The position numbers and the translations under genes are program-made. The notes beneath the pieces are model-generated. The model was given only the letters and a program-made list of their open reading frames with translations, had not been told where the DNA came from and ran no database searches. A stretch of 64,000 nt of DNA from Streptomyces sp. CC228A (GTDB taxonomy: Bacteria > Actinomycetota > Actinomycetes > Streptomycetales > Streptomycetaceae), in contig NZ_JAJPUI010000002.1 in NCBI RefSeq assembly GCF_021390935.1, positions 868,001-932,000 on the forward strand, written 5' to 3'. The first letter of the stretch is position 1; the number at the start of each line of letters is the position of its first letter. Below are positions 43,789-52,779 of the stretch, piece by piece.

Positions 43789-43810
43789 CATCCCGGATGC
43801 ATCCGGGATG
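43789..43810. promoter_or_regulatory. Perfect 22-bp palindrome
   Basis: Two arms CATCCCGGATG and CATCCGGGATG meet without a spacer, centred on ATGCAT. It lies about 85 bases beyond the 3' end of the amidohydrolase gene and over 500 bases upstream of the second deaminase gene. It could be a protein-binding site or a cruciform-forming terminator. Confidence 0.4.
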
Positions 43811-43894
43811 GAAGGGGCAGGGGCCCGTGGGGCCGGATACGGCGGTGCCCCGCGGCCCGGGTGGGCTGCGGGGCACCGGCGGGCGCGGGGAGGA

Positions 43895-45130
43895 TCAGAC
43901 CGTGCCCGCGTCGATGAGGGCGGCGGCGGTGAAGAGCTCGACGCCGACCTTGATCGCGCTCTCGTCCACGTCGAAGTTGCCGCGGTGGAGGTCGAGGTGG
44001 TTGGGGTCGCCGGGGCGGCGGACGCCGAGGCGGGCCATGGCGCCGGGAACGTGCTCCAGGTACCAGGAGAAGTCCTCGCCGCCCAGCGACTGCTCGGTGT
44101 CCTCGATCGCGTACGGCCCGCAGCGGCGGGTCATCGCCTCGCGGAGGAGCTCCGCGATCACCGGGTCGTTCACGACCGGCGGCACCCCGCGGACGTAGTT
44201 GATCGTGGACTTCGCGCCGTGCAGGGTCGCGACCTCGTCGATCGCGGCGTACACCTGGTCGGGGGCGTCCCGCCACGCGGCCAGGTCCAGGCAGCGGACG
44301 GTACCGCCCAGCTCGGCGTGTTGCGGGATGACGTTCGGGGCGTGACCCGCCTCGATGCGCCCCCAGGTCAGCACCAGCCCGGAGCGGGCGTCGATCCGGC
44401 GGGAGAGGAGCGCCGGGACGTCCGTGGCGACCCGGGCCACCGCGGTGACCAGGTCCGTCGTCAGGTGCGGGCGGGCGGTGTGGCCGCCGGGGCCGTCGAG
44501 GGTGACCTCCAGGCGGTCGCAGGCGGAGGTGATGGGGCCCACGCGCAGACCGATCTTGCCGGCGTCGACGCGCGGGTCGCAGTGGACCGCGATGATCTTG
44601 CCGACACCGTCGAGGACCCCGGCCTCCACCGCGTTGACCGCGCCGCCCGGGAGGACCTCCTCGGCCGGCTGGAACACGAGTCGCACCGGGCGGGCCAGCA
44701 GGCCCTGGCGGTGCAGTTCGGCCAGGACCAGACCGGTCCCGAGGACCGTGGTGGTGTGGACGTCGTGACCGCAGGCGTGGGCGCGGTCCGGGACGGTCGA
44801 GCGGTACGGGCAGTCCGCCTTCGTGTCCGGAATGGGCAGGGCGTCGATGTCCGCGCGGATCGCCAGCATGGGGCGGTGGCCGTCCCAGGTGCCGATGTCG
44901 CAGGTGAGCCCCGTGCCGCCAGGAAGCACCCGGGGGCGGAGGCCCGCGGCCTCCAGCCGGGACTTGATCGCGGCGGTGGTGCGGAACTCCTGGTTGCCCA
45001 GCTCGGGGTGCATGTGCAAATCCCGGCGGAAGGCGATCAGCTCGGCACGCAGGGGTTCCGGCAGCGTACCGGGCAGGGGCGTTTCGCCGGGAACGTCTGC
45101 TTCGGGCTCGCGGGACATCAACTTGTTCAC
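43895..45130 (-). CDS. M20-family amidohydrolase (aminoacylase/carboxypeptidase-like)
   Basis: 411 residues. Metal and catalytic residues of the family: RRDLHMHPELGNQEF, IRADIDALPI, HACGHDVHTTTVLGTGLVL, VFQPAEEVLPGGA with the catalytic Glu pair, HCDP, and GGEDFSWYLEHVPGAMARLG near the end. It hydrolyses N-acyl or peptide bonds; substrate unknown. Start GTG 45130 lies seven bases after a -10-like TACCCT and has no ribosome binding site, hinting at a leaderless message; ATG 45118 is the alternative. Confidence 0.92.
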   Translation of the reverse strand: MNKLMSREPEADVPGETPLPGTLPEPLRAELIAFRRDLHMHPELGNQEFRTTAAIKSRLEAAGLRPRVLPGGTGLTCDIGTWDGHRPMLAIRADIDALPIPDTKADCPYRSTVPDRAHACGHDVHTTTVLGTGLVLAELHRQGLLARPVRLVFQPAEEVLPGGAVNAVEAGVLDGVGKIIAVHCDPRVDAGKIGLRVGPITSACDRLEVTLDGPGGHTARPHLTTDLVTAVARVATDVPALLSRRIDARSGLVLTWGRIEAGHAPNVIPQHAELGGTVRCLDLAAWRDAPDQVYAAIDEVATLHGAKSTINYVRGVPPVVNDPVIAELLREAMTRRCGPYAIEDTEQSLGGEDFSWYLEHVPGAMARLGVRRPGDPNHLDLHRGNFDVDESAIKVGVELFTAAALIDAGTV

Positions 45131-45311
45131 CCATCAAAGGGTAGGCGTCTTTACCCCTCAACTTACCTGTGATCTACAAAACTTCAGCCCGATAGGGGAA
45201 AGAAGGTGAGCTGAGGGCGCTTGAGTCGGGCCCCGAGTGGGTAAGCTCACGTCTTTTGGGCCTTGAGTCGATCTTCGTTCAGCCCTCGCACGCAGCGGAG
45301 TTAACAGTCGT

Positions 45312-46436
45312 TTACGGCCCGGTCAGCGACAGCCCGTGGGCCGCCCGGGCCGTCTCCGCCACCGTACGCAGGAACCCGCGCGCCCGGGGCGGAGCGCTCG
45401 CTTTCAGCCATTCCGGCGCCACGTCGCACACGGTGATCGACACACCGGTCCCGGCCAGGGCGGCCGGCAGGGTGTGCACGACCGTGGACGGGAAGCTGAG
45501 CACCGTGCGGCTGGTGGGGCCGCGGCGGGCGACCAGTTCCAGAGGCAGCTCCGGGCGGACCACCTCCAGCCCGGTCTCCGTCGCGATGCGGTGCAGCTTC
45601 GGGGTGCTCTCCCGGCGGTGCGCGTAGTAGCGGGTGACGCCGTGCGCCGCCGCCAGGGCCGCCACCGCGTCGACGTAGCGGTCCGCGTCCACCACGCCCG
45701 TCTCCACCAGCGACGTGCCGACCAGGTCCGCCCCCGGGGTGACACGCGGCGGCCCGAAGCGCGCCCGCGTCCACGCGAAGGCGTTGCAGGCGACCTCGGT
45801 GCCGGGCGGCGCCGCCGCCAGCGGCAGCGACGTGAAGATCTCGACCGTGCGGCCCCGACCCGGCGCCAGCCGGCGGCGGGCGAGTGCCGTCAGCGGGGCC
45901 AGGGCCAGCTCGCGGGGGCTGCGGCTCTCCCTGCGGTGCCAGCGCACGAGCCGCTCCCCCGTGCTGAGCCGCTCCGCGTACTCCATGGTGGCCGTGCCGT
46001 CGTCCACGACCGTCAGGCGGCGCGGCGGGAAGAGTGACAGCAGCAGCTGCACGTACCGGGAGAACGGGTCCCCGATCAGGACGTGCTCCGCGCGGCGCAG
46101 CAGCGGGGCGAGCGCCCGCAGGGTGTGCGGCAGGGAGCCCTCGCGGCCCCGCGCCTCCTGCCAGTGGACGGCGAGGCCCTCGTCGCGGGCCAGCCCCGCC
46201 ATGCGGCGCAGCTGGCCCCGCGACATCGGGTCGGTGGGCGGGAGGACGACCAGCGTCAGGGGCGTGCCGCCCGCGACCGGCCGCCCTGCTTCTCCCGCCG
46301 CGCCCGCGCCCGGCCGCCGTGCTCCTCCCGCCGCGCCGGCGGCCGGCTCGGCGAGACGTGCGTACGTCCACTCCAGGACGTTCAGGAGCTGGACCGGGCT
46401 CTCGACGAACGCAAGGTGCTCGGTCGGCGGGGTCAT
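45312..46436 (-). CDS. Polysialyltransferase-like glycosyltransferase
   Basis: 374 residues. LAFVESPVQLLNVLEWTYARL at the start, then EHVLIGDPFSRYVQLLLSLFPPRRLTVVDDGTATMEYAERL and RYYAHRRESTPKLHRI resemble alpha-2,8-polysialyltransferase-family proteins. The ATG overlaps the neuB stop by four bases (ATGA), so it is coupled to nonulosonate synthesis. An Ala/Gly-rich insertion follows about residue 30. From memory, the matching S. coelicolor gene is linked to a Kdn-containing teichulosonic acid; the product made here is inferred. Confidence 0.82.
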   Translation of the reverse strand: MTPPTEHLAFVESPVQLLNVLEWTYARLAEPAAGAAGGARRPGAGAAGEAGRPVAGGTPLTLVVLPPTDPMSRGQLRRMAGLARDEGLAVHWQEARGREGSLPHTLRALAPLLRRAEHVLIGDPFSRYVQLLLSLFPPRRLTVVDDGTATMEYAERLSTGERLVRWHRRESRSPRELALAPLTALARRRLAPGRGRTVEIFTSLPLAAAPPGTEVACNAFAWTRARFGPPRVTPGADLVGTSLVETGVVDADRYVDAVAALAAAHGVTRYYAHRRESTPKLHRIATETGLEVVRPELPLELVARRGPTSRTVLSFPSTVVHTLPAALAGTGVSITVCDVAPEWLKASAPPRARGFLRTVAETARAAHGLSLTGP

Positions 46437-47323
46437 GCCGGGGCCATCACGCGGCGCAGCTTCTTCATGGGGGCGAGCTCCGACTCGTACACGCGCTTCA
46501 CGCCGTCCCCGAGGGCGGTCTCGATGGTGCGGATGTCGCGGACGAGGCGGCTGAGGCCGCCGGGCTCCACGGACGCGGCCTGGTCGGAGCCCCACATCGC
46601 GCGGTCGAGGGTGATGTGCCGCTCGACGAACACGGCGCCGAGGGCGACGGCGGCGAGGGTGGTCTGCAGGCCGGTCTCGTGGCCGGAGTAGCCGATCGGG
46701 ACGTTCGGGTACTCCTGCCTCAGCGTCTCGATCACGCGCAGGTTGAGCTCCTCGGCCTTCGCCGGGTAGGTGGAGGTGGCGTGGCACAGCAGGATGGTGC
46801 CGCTGCCCAGGACCTCGACCGCGTGGCGGATCTGCCGCGGCGTCGACATGCCGGTGGAGAGGATGACGGTGCGGCCGGTCGCGCGCAGCTCCCGCAGCAG
46901 CTCGTCGTCCGTCAGGGAGGCGGAGGCCACCTTGTGGGCGGGGACGTCGAACTTCTCCAGGAAGGCGACCGCCTCCGTGTCCCAGGGGGACGCGAACCAG
47001 GCGATGCCCTTCTCCTTGCAGTACGCGTCGATCCTGCGGTACTCCTCCTCGCCGAACTCGACGCGGTGGCGGTAGTCGATGTAGGTCATCCGGCCCCACG
47101 GGGTGTCGCGCTCGACGTCCCACTGGTCGCGGGGGGTGCAGATCTCGGGGGTGCGCTTCTGGAACTTGACGGCGTCGCATCCCGCCTCGGCGGCGGCGTC
47201 GATCAGCTTGAAGGCGTTGTCGAGGTCGCCGTTGTGGTTGATGCCGATCTCGCCGGTGACGTAGACGGGCCGGCCGGGGCCGACGGTGCGGGTGCCGAGG
47301 GTGCGCAGACGGGGGTCGCTCAT
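46433..47323 (-). CDS. neuB: N-acetylneuraminate (nonulosonate) synthase NeuB
   Basis: 296 residues from ATG 47323. TIM-barrel synthase: VYVTGEIGINHNGDLDNAFKLIDAAAEAGCDAVKFQKRTPE, FASPWDTEAVAFLEKFDVPAHKVASASLTDDELL, ILSTGMSTPRQIRHAVE, LLCHATSTYPA, PIGYSGHETGLQTTLAAVALGAVFVERHITLDRAMWGSDQAASV. It condenses phosphoenolpyruvate with a six-carbon sugar to a nine-carbon acid. The C-terminal SAF (antifreeze-like) domain found in most NeuB proteins is absent. Start ATG with AAGAGAG upstream. Confidence 0.92.
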   Translation of the reverse strand: MSDPRLRTLGTRTVGPGRPVYVTGEIGINHNGDLDNAFKLIDAAAEAGCDAVKFQKRTPEICTPRDQWDVERDTPWGRMTYIDYRHRVEFGEEEYRRIDAYCKEKGIAWFASPWDTEAVAFLEKFDVPAHKVASASLTDDELLRELRATGRTVILSTGMSTPRQIRHAVEVLGSGTILLCHATSTYPAKAEELNLRVIETLRQEYPNVPIGYSGHETGLQTTLAAVALGAVFVERHITLDRAMWGSDQAASVEPGGLSRLVRDIRTIETALGDGVKRVYESELAPMKKLRRVMAPA

Positions 47324-47402
47324 GATCAACTCTCTTGGTCGTGGGACGCTGGCGGACAAGGCGTGCGTGACCCGGCCACGCGGTGGGGTGTCAGTGACCG
47401 GG

Positions 47403-48967
47403 TCACGCGGTGGGGTGGGCGGTGAGCTCGGGTCCGAGGAGCCAGCCCGCGATCTCGCGGACGGCCCCCTCACCGCCCGGGGTGGTCGTGACGGCCCGCG
47501 CGGCGGCGCGGACGGGTGCGTGGGCGTCGGCCACGGCGACCGGCCAGCCGACGAGGCCGAAGCACGGCAGGTCGTTGACGTCGTTGCCGGCGTAGAGCAC
47601 CCGCTGCGGGTCGACCCCGTACTCCTCGCACCAGTGCTTCAGCGCGAGGTCCTTGCGGTCGATGCCGTGCAGCACGGGCACGTGCAGCTTGCGTGCGCGG
47701 GCCGCGACGACCGGGTTCCGCTCCGTGGAGAGGATCAGCAGGTGCAGCCCGGCGCGGCGGAGCGCGGCGATGCCGAGGCCGTCGCCGCGGTGGACCGCGA
47801 CCGTCTCGCGGCCCTCGGAGTCGATCCACACGCGGTCGTCGGTCTGGGTGCCGTCGAAGTCGAGGACCACCGCGTCGACGTCCGCCCGGGTCGGGGTCGG
47901 TGCGGCGTCCAGCAGCGGGGCCAGCGCCCGGGCGCGCGCCAGGTCGTGCGGGTCGTCGATCTCCAGCACCCGTGCGGGGTCGGTGGCCACCAGCGCGGTG
48001 CGGCCGAAGAAGCGGTGGCGGTGCCGGCGGAAGCCCGCCGCGTCCATGGCGTACGCGGCGCCCGTCTCCAGCAGCTCGACGGGGCGGTCCTGGCGGCGCG
48101 GCCGGTGCGCCTTGTCGTGGTTGACGCCTTGGGCGCCCGCGGCGGGGTACGGGTCCTTCGCGTTGTACGGGTCCTTGACGCTGTGCGTGTTTCCGGCGCT
48201 GTGCGCGCCCTCGGCCGGGTACGGGTCCTTGGTGCCGCACGGGGCATTGGCGCCGTACGTCTCCGTGGCGCCGTGTGGAGCCTGGGCGCCGTACGTCTCC
48301 GTGGCGCCGTGCGGGGCCTGGGCGCCGTACGTCTCCGTGGCGCCGTGCGTCTCCGTGGCGCAGGGCGGGGCCTGGGCGCCGTGCAGGTCCTCGGCGCTGT
48401 ACGCGTCCTTGGGACCCGTCCCGCCCATGGCTCCGTACGGGGCTTCGCGGCCGCCCGCTCCCGCCGCGCCGGCGGGCGGGGAGTCCGCGGTGTCCGCCGC
48501 CGGGCGGGGCGGGGCTCCGCGCCATACGAAGCCGTGGAAGGGAGCGGCCGTCAGGGCCGTGTCGGCGCCGCCGCGCAGCACCTCGTCCGCCACGCCGTCC
48601 ACGTCCTCGGGCGTCAGGAACGGGCTGGTGCACTGCACGAGCAGGACCACGTCGGCAGCGCGCCCCGTCTCGGCCTCGCGGGCGTCCAGGGCGTGCAGCA
48701 CGGCGGCCTCGCTCGTGGCCGTGTCGCCCGCCAGGTCGGCCGGGCGGACGACCACCGCCGCGCCGCCCGGCGGGCGGCGGCCGCGATCGCGGGGTCGTCC
48801 GTCGACACGGCCACGTCCGTCACCAGCCGGGCCCGCAGGCAGGCGTGCACGGCGCGGGCCACCAGCGGGACGCCGCCCACCGGGGCGAGGTTCTTGCCGG
48901 GGACGCCCTTGGAGCCGCCCCGGGCCGGGATGACCGCGAGGACGGTCCTGCGGTCGCCGGCGCTCAC
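47403..48967 (-). CDS. CMP-nonulosonate synthetase fused to a HAD phosphatase (frameshift; repeat insertion)
   Basis: N-terminal cytidylyltransferase: VLAVIPARGGSKGVPGKNLAPVGG, VAVSTDDPAIAAAARR, then after a lost base near 48760-48775 LVQCTSPFLTPEDVDGVADEV. C-terminal HAD: VDAVVLDFDGTQTDDRVWIDSEG, LSTERNPVVAARA, YAGNDVNDLPCFGLVGWPVAVADAH, like the 9-phosphate phosphatase of bifunctional enzymes. Restoring one base gives 521 residues. Between FHGFVWRG and GVNHDKAHRPRRQ sits about 100 residues of repeat, where relatives have a short loop. GTG 48967 overlaps the next gene's stop. It activates the NeuB product for transfer. Confidence 0.85.
48251..48376 (-). repeat. 36-bp in-frame tandem repeat inside the CMP-sugar synthetase gene
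   Basis: Copies of a 36-base unit begin at 48251, 48287 and 48323; the third carries an 18-base internal duplication. Each encodes a 12-residue unit such as QAPHGATETYGA. Shorter 18-base units (GTACGGGTCCTT-type) continue on the low-coordinate side to about 48140. All keep the reading frame. Confidence 0.8.
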
Positions 48968-50237
48968 AGCTCCCCCAGCCTGCGGACCAGCGGCGCAACA
49001 CGCTGGACGCCGTGCCGGTACGCCCCGCGGGCCGTCCCGCGGACGGCGTCCCGCAGCACCCGGCGCACCCCCGCGCCTCCGGCGCGTCCCCGGCGGCCTC
49101 CAGGCGGTGGCGGCCCAGGATGCCCGGCAGGTAGCCGGGGGCCGTGGCCGCGGTGTAGTAGGGGGCGAAGGGCGGCGGCGCGCCGCGTTGCAGGAGCTCC
49201 TCGACCCTGGCGCGGGCCGCGGCGAACGCGTCGGTGCCCGGTGCGGCCCGCAGGCCCTGGTCGGTGAGCCAGTCCGGGTCGGGCTGCGGCGCCTCTCCCG
49301 CGTCGAGCCGGTCCCAGGAGGTGAGCAGGCCGGAGCCGGCGAAGTAGTGGTTGCCGAGGGCTTCGCGTACGCCCAGGTCGCTGAGCACCGCCGTCGGCAC
49401 ACCCCGGTGCAGGGCCTCCATGGCGGCCGTGGACGACACGGTGACCAGCAGGTCGGTGCGGTCGAGGACCTCGCCCATGTTCCCGTACACGAGGCGCAGG
49501 TTGGGCGGCAGCGGAAGGGTGCGGGCGAGCCGCTGGTACGGCAGCTCCTCGATGTGCGTGGTGTGCTCGCCGGGCTTGGAGCGCAGCTTCAGCAGCACCT
49601 CGCGGCCCGGGTGCAGCCGGGCGTACCCGGCGAGCCGGCGCAGCAGGTAGAGCCGCTCCGTCCGGGCCGCCGGCACGGACGGCTGCGCGGCGAACACCAC
49701 CGTGTGCCGCCCGGGGACCGGCCGGTACGGCGTGCCGCCGAGGAACGGCAGGGCCGCCTCCACGACCGGCGACGCGTCGGCGCCCACGCCCTCGTACACC
49801 CGGCGGAACCGGCGGGCGTCGAAGGGGGAGTTGGCGAGGACGACGTCCGCGCCGTGCCGCAGCAGCAGGCCGTCGGTGAGCTTCTCGTAGACGACGCCGA
49901 CGTAGCCGGTGACCGTCACCGGGCGGCGCTCCCCGCCCTGGGCGGCCAGCCCGTGCAGCAGCGCCTGGACGGTCCCGCCGACGGTGGCGAGGACCACGAC
50001 GTCGTACGCCTCCTCCCGTAGCGCCCGCAGGAGTGCGGCTGCCGTGACCTCCCGGGGCGTGCCGAGGCCGGTCTCGGTGAGCTGCCGGGCCGTCGGGGTG
50101 GCCCGGCCGCGGAGGGCGAAGCCCGTGACATCGGGGGCGGCACCGGGCGGGGCGAGGCGGCGCGCGGTCAGCGCGCCCCATTTCCATCGGGTGTCGGAAT
50201 CCGCGACGACCGCGGTCCGATACGTGAGCGAGGGCAC
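48964..50237 (-). CDS. Putative glycosyltransferase of the nonulosonate cluster (frameshift in a C run)
   Basis: About 424 residues after restoring one base to the C5 run at 49068-49072 (plus strand). Start GTG 50237 (PSLTYRTAVVADSDTRWKWG). A GT-B-like pattern: VVVLATVGGTVQALLHGL, YVGVVYEKLTDGLLLRHGADVVLANS, VVFAAQPSVPAARTERLYLLRRL, LLKLRSKPGEHTTHIEELPY, NLRLVYGNMGEVLDRTDLLVTVSSTAAMEALHRGVPTAVLSDLG. The corrected C-terminus is basic (RGAYRHGVQRVAPLVRRL). No family I can name with certainty; I recall such genes annotated as putative glycosyltransferase of unknown family. Divergent from the next glycosyltransferase. Confidence 0.75.
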
Positions 50238-50403
50238 GCCGAGGACGTTAGGAAGGCGTTTCGCTTCGCGGCCCAACTCGGCGGCAACAAACAGTGAACA
50301 GCTTCTTTCCGCCGTCCGGTTCAGCGGTGCGCCGCGCATTGTTCACCTGGCCGCCCCTCCTGGGAAGGAAAGAGGAAGCGGCGGGCGGCCTAGCGTCCGG
50401 TGC

Positions 50404-51396
50404 GTGGTCAAGCTCTCCGTCGTCGTGCCGTTCTTCAATGTGCAGAGATACGCGCCCGACACCCTCAGAAGCCTGCACGCCAACGCCCGGGACGATTTCG
50501 AGTTCCTGTTCGTCGACGACTGCTCGACGGACGGCACTCCGGAAATCCTCGAACGGGCCGCACGGGAGGTCCCCGGTGCGGTGCTGCTCCGGCACGGAGC
50601 CAACGGCGGCCTGGCGACCGCCCGCAACACCGGACTGGACGCGGCGCGCGGCGAGTACGTCGCGTTCCTCGACGGCGACGACTGGCTGGCTCCCGGGCAC
50701 CTCGCCCGACTGCTGGCCGACATGGAGGACTTGGGATGCGACTTCGTCCGTACGGACCATGTGCGGTGCACGGGCCGCGACCGGTCGGTGCAGCGGGTGC
50801 CGGTGGGGAGGCGCGGTGAGGTGCTGCGGCCCCGCGACGCGATCCTCCCGGCGCACCGCTCGACGTCGGTCGACTATCCGTACGCGTGGGCCGGGATGTA
50901 TCACCGGCGGCTCCTCGACCGGGGAATCCTGCATTTCCCGCACGGCCTGCGGACGGCGGAGGACCGGCCGTGGATCTGGCGGCTGCACCGGGAAGCCGAG
51001 TCCTTCGCCGTGGTGAGTTCGCTCGGCGTCTTCTACCGGAGAGGGGTGGCCACGTCGCTCACGCAGATCGGAGATGTGAGGCAACTCGATTTCCTCCGCG
51101 CATTCGACCAGGTGATCGAGGAGACGGCGGCGGATCCGGAAGCTGATCGACTTCTCCCGAAAGCGGTGCGCACGTATTGTGCGATCATCGCCCATCACTG
51201 CGGCCGGATCACGCAATTCGAACCGCCGGTCGCACGGCGGCTGCGGTCGCTGAGCGCGGCGGCGCTGCGGCGGATGCCGCAGGACGTCCTGAAGGACGTC
51301 CTCGCCACCATGGACCCGGACCGGGCGCGGCTCCTGCGCAGGCTGCGGCGACGCCCCGCTCCGGTGGGGACGCCGGCGGCGGAGGTGGGGGCGTGA
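50404..51396 (+). CDS. Family 2 glycosyltransferase
   Basis: 330 residues from GTG 50404. GT-A fold: KLSVVVPFFNVQRYAPDTLRSL, EFLFVDDCSTDGTPEIL, NGGLATARNTGLDAARGEYVAFLDGDDWL with the DxD-like metal site, then a C-terminal part with RTAEDRPWIWRLHREAESF. It transfers a sugar from a nucleotide donor, presumably into the nonulosonate glycopolymer. The -10-like TAGCGT (50391-50396) is seven bases from the start codon, so a leaderless message is likely. Its stop overlaps the next start by four bases. Confidence 0.92.
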   Translation: MVKLSVVVPFFNVQRYAPDTLRSLHANARDDFEFLFVDDCSTDGTPEILERAAREVPGAVLLRHGANGGLATARNTGLDAARGEYVAFLDGDDWLAPGHLARLLADMEDLGCDFVRTDHVRCTGRDRSVQRVPVGRRGEVLRPRDAILPAHRSTSVDYPYAWAGMYHRRLLDRGILHFPHGLRTAEDRPWIWRLHREAESFAVVSSLGVFYRRGVATSLTQIGDVRQLDFLRAFDQVIEETAADPEADRLLPKAVRTYCAIIAHHCGRITQFEPPVARRLRSLSAAALRRMPQDVLKDVLATMDPDRARLLRRLRRRPAPVGTPAAEVGA

Positions 51397-52775
51397 CGGC
51401 GCGACCGGGGACCACGCAACTGCTGTACGCCTCCAGCCTGTACGGCGCGGCGACGCTCGCCGCCGCCCTGGACGGCGGCTGCCTGCCCCCGGCCGGGCGG
51501 CGGGTGCTGCTGGTGTCCACCAACGCGGCGGTCCCGGAGACCACGCCGCCGCTGGACCGGATGCCGGGGTTCGCACGGCTGCGGGAGGGCGGCGGCGGCC
51601 GCTTCGACGAGGTGCTGTCCTGGAACGGGACGATCGCGCCCCTGCACCCGGCGGGCTGGTCGCCGCGCGGGGACGAGCTGCCGTTGTGGGAGCGGTACCT
51701 GCGGCTGCTGTGGGGGCTGGGGGACACCGGGCGGGTCGAACTCGTCCTGGAGTCCCTCCAGGTGGCGCCCGCGCTGACGCTGGCCCGGATCTTCCAGGAC
51801 GCACCGCTGACGGTGTACGCGGACGGGCTGATGACGTACGGCCCGACGCGCAACAGGATCGACCCGCTGGTCGGTGAGCGGGTGCGGCGGGTGCTGCACC
51901 CGGACCTCGTGCCGGGTCTGCGGCCCCTGCTGCTCGGTGAGTTCGGGGCCGTCCCGGAGACCGTCCCGGTGGACGCCTTCACGAAGGTGCTGGACGACCT
52001 CGCGGCGCACGACACCGCGTCCGGCCCGGACCGGGACGGCGGGGACCGGGACGGCGGCAAGCGGGACGGCGGGGAGGGCGGGGCGCTGCTGCTCGGCCAG
52101 TACCTGTCGGCGCTGGACATCCTCACGGCGGACGAGGAGGAGGAGCTGCACCTGCGGATGGTGCGCGGCGCCGTCGCGCGCGGGCACCGCCGCCTGGTGT
52201 TCAAGCCGCACCCGGTGGCCCCGCCGTCCTGGTCGCGGCGGCTGGAGCGGGAGGCGGCGGCGCTGGGCGCCGAACTCACGTTGCTGGAGCGGCCGGTGCT
52301 CGCCGAGGTGGTGTTCCGGCGGATGCGGCCCGAGCTGGTCGCGGGCTGCTTCTCCACGGCGCTCTTCACCGCGGACCGGTTCCACGGCATCCCGGTGGCG
52401 CGGGTCGGCACGGACCTGCTGCTGCGGCGGCTGGCCCCGTACCAGAACAGCAACCGGATCCCGGTGACCCTGGCGGACGCCCTGCTGCCGGACCTGGAGG
52501 CACCCGCCGGCACGGCTCCCGCCGACGTGGACGTGCCGGGGCTGGTACGGGCCGTCGGCTTCGCGATGCAGCCGGACCTGCGGCCCGACCTGCGGGAGGC
52601 GGCGGAGCAGTACCTGGAGCGGAGCACCCCTGACCATGTCGCGCGCTACTTCAAGCGCCGCCGCCTGACGGTGCTCGGCCTGCCCGGCGGCCTCCCGGTG
52701 CCCCGCGGCCAGGCAGTACGGCGCGTGGCCCGCCGCGTACCGGCCCTCCGACGGGCAGCAGCCCGCCTGCGGTAA
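51393..52775 (+). CDS. Polysialyltransferase-like glycosyltransferase (second)
   Basis: 460 residues from GTG 51393, with GGAGGTGGGGG upstream. TTQLLYASSLYGAATLAAAL at the start, LVLESLQVAPALTLARIFQDAPLTVYADGLMTYGP, GALLLGQYLSALDILTADEEEELHLRMV, HRRLVFKPHPVAPPSW and VAGCFSTALFTADRFHGIPVARVGTDLL match the capsular alpha-2,8-polysialyltransferase-like family. A Gly/Asp-rich repeat (DRDGGDRDGGKRDGG) interrupts it near residue 215. Translationally coupled to the GT2 gene. Confidence 0.85.
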   Translation: MTARPGTTQLLYASSLYGAATLAAALDGGCLPPAGRRVLLVSTNAAVPETTPPLDRMPGFARLREGGGGRFDEVLSWNGTIAPLHPAGWSPRGDELPLWERYLRLLWGLGDTGRVELVLESLQVAPALTLARIFQDAPLTVYADGLMTYGPTRNRIDPLVGERVRRVLHPDLVPGLRPLLLGEFGAVPETVPVDAFTKVLDDLAAHDTASGPDRDGGDRDGGKRDGGEGGALLLGQYLSALDILTADEEEELHLRMVRGAVARGHRRLVFKPHPVAPPSWSRRLEREAAALGAELTLLERPVLAEVVFRRMRPELVAGCFSTALFTADRFHGIPVARVGTDLLLRRLAPYQNSNRIPVTLADALLPDLEAPAGTAPADVDVPGLVRAVGFAMQPDLRPDLREAAEQYLERSTPDHVARYFKRRRLTVLGLPGGLPVPRGQAVRRVARRVPALRRAAARLR

Positions 52776-52779
52776 CGCA

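Noticed and set aside
47403..50339. 978-codon frame joining the glycosyltransferase and the CMP-sugar synthetase
   Set aside because: The middle is a frame-shifted read-through; two separate proteins with overlapping stop/start (48964-48967) are restored by one base each.
45312..52775. Secondary-metabolite biosynthetic cluster
   Set aside because: Genes are those of sugar activation and polymer transfer; no polyketide, peptide or terpene enzymes are present.
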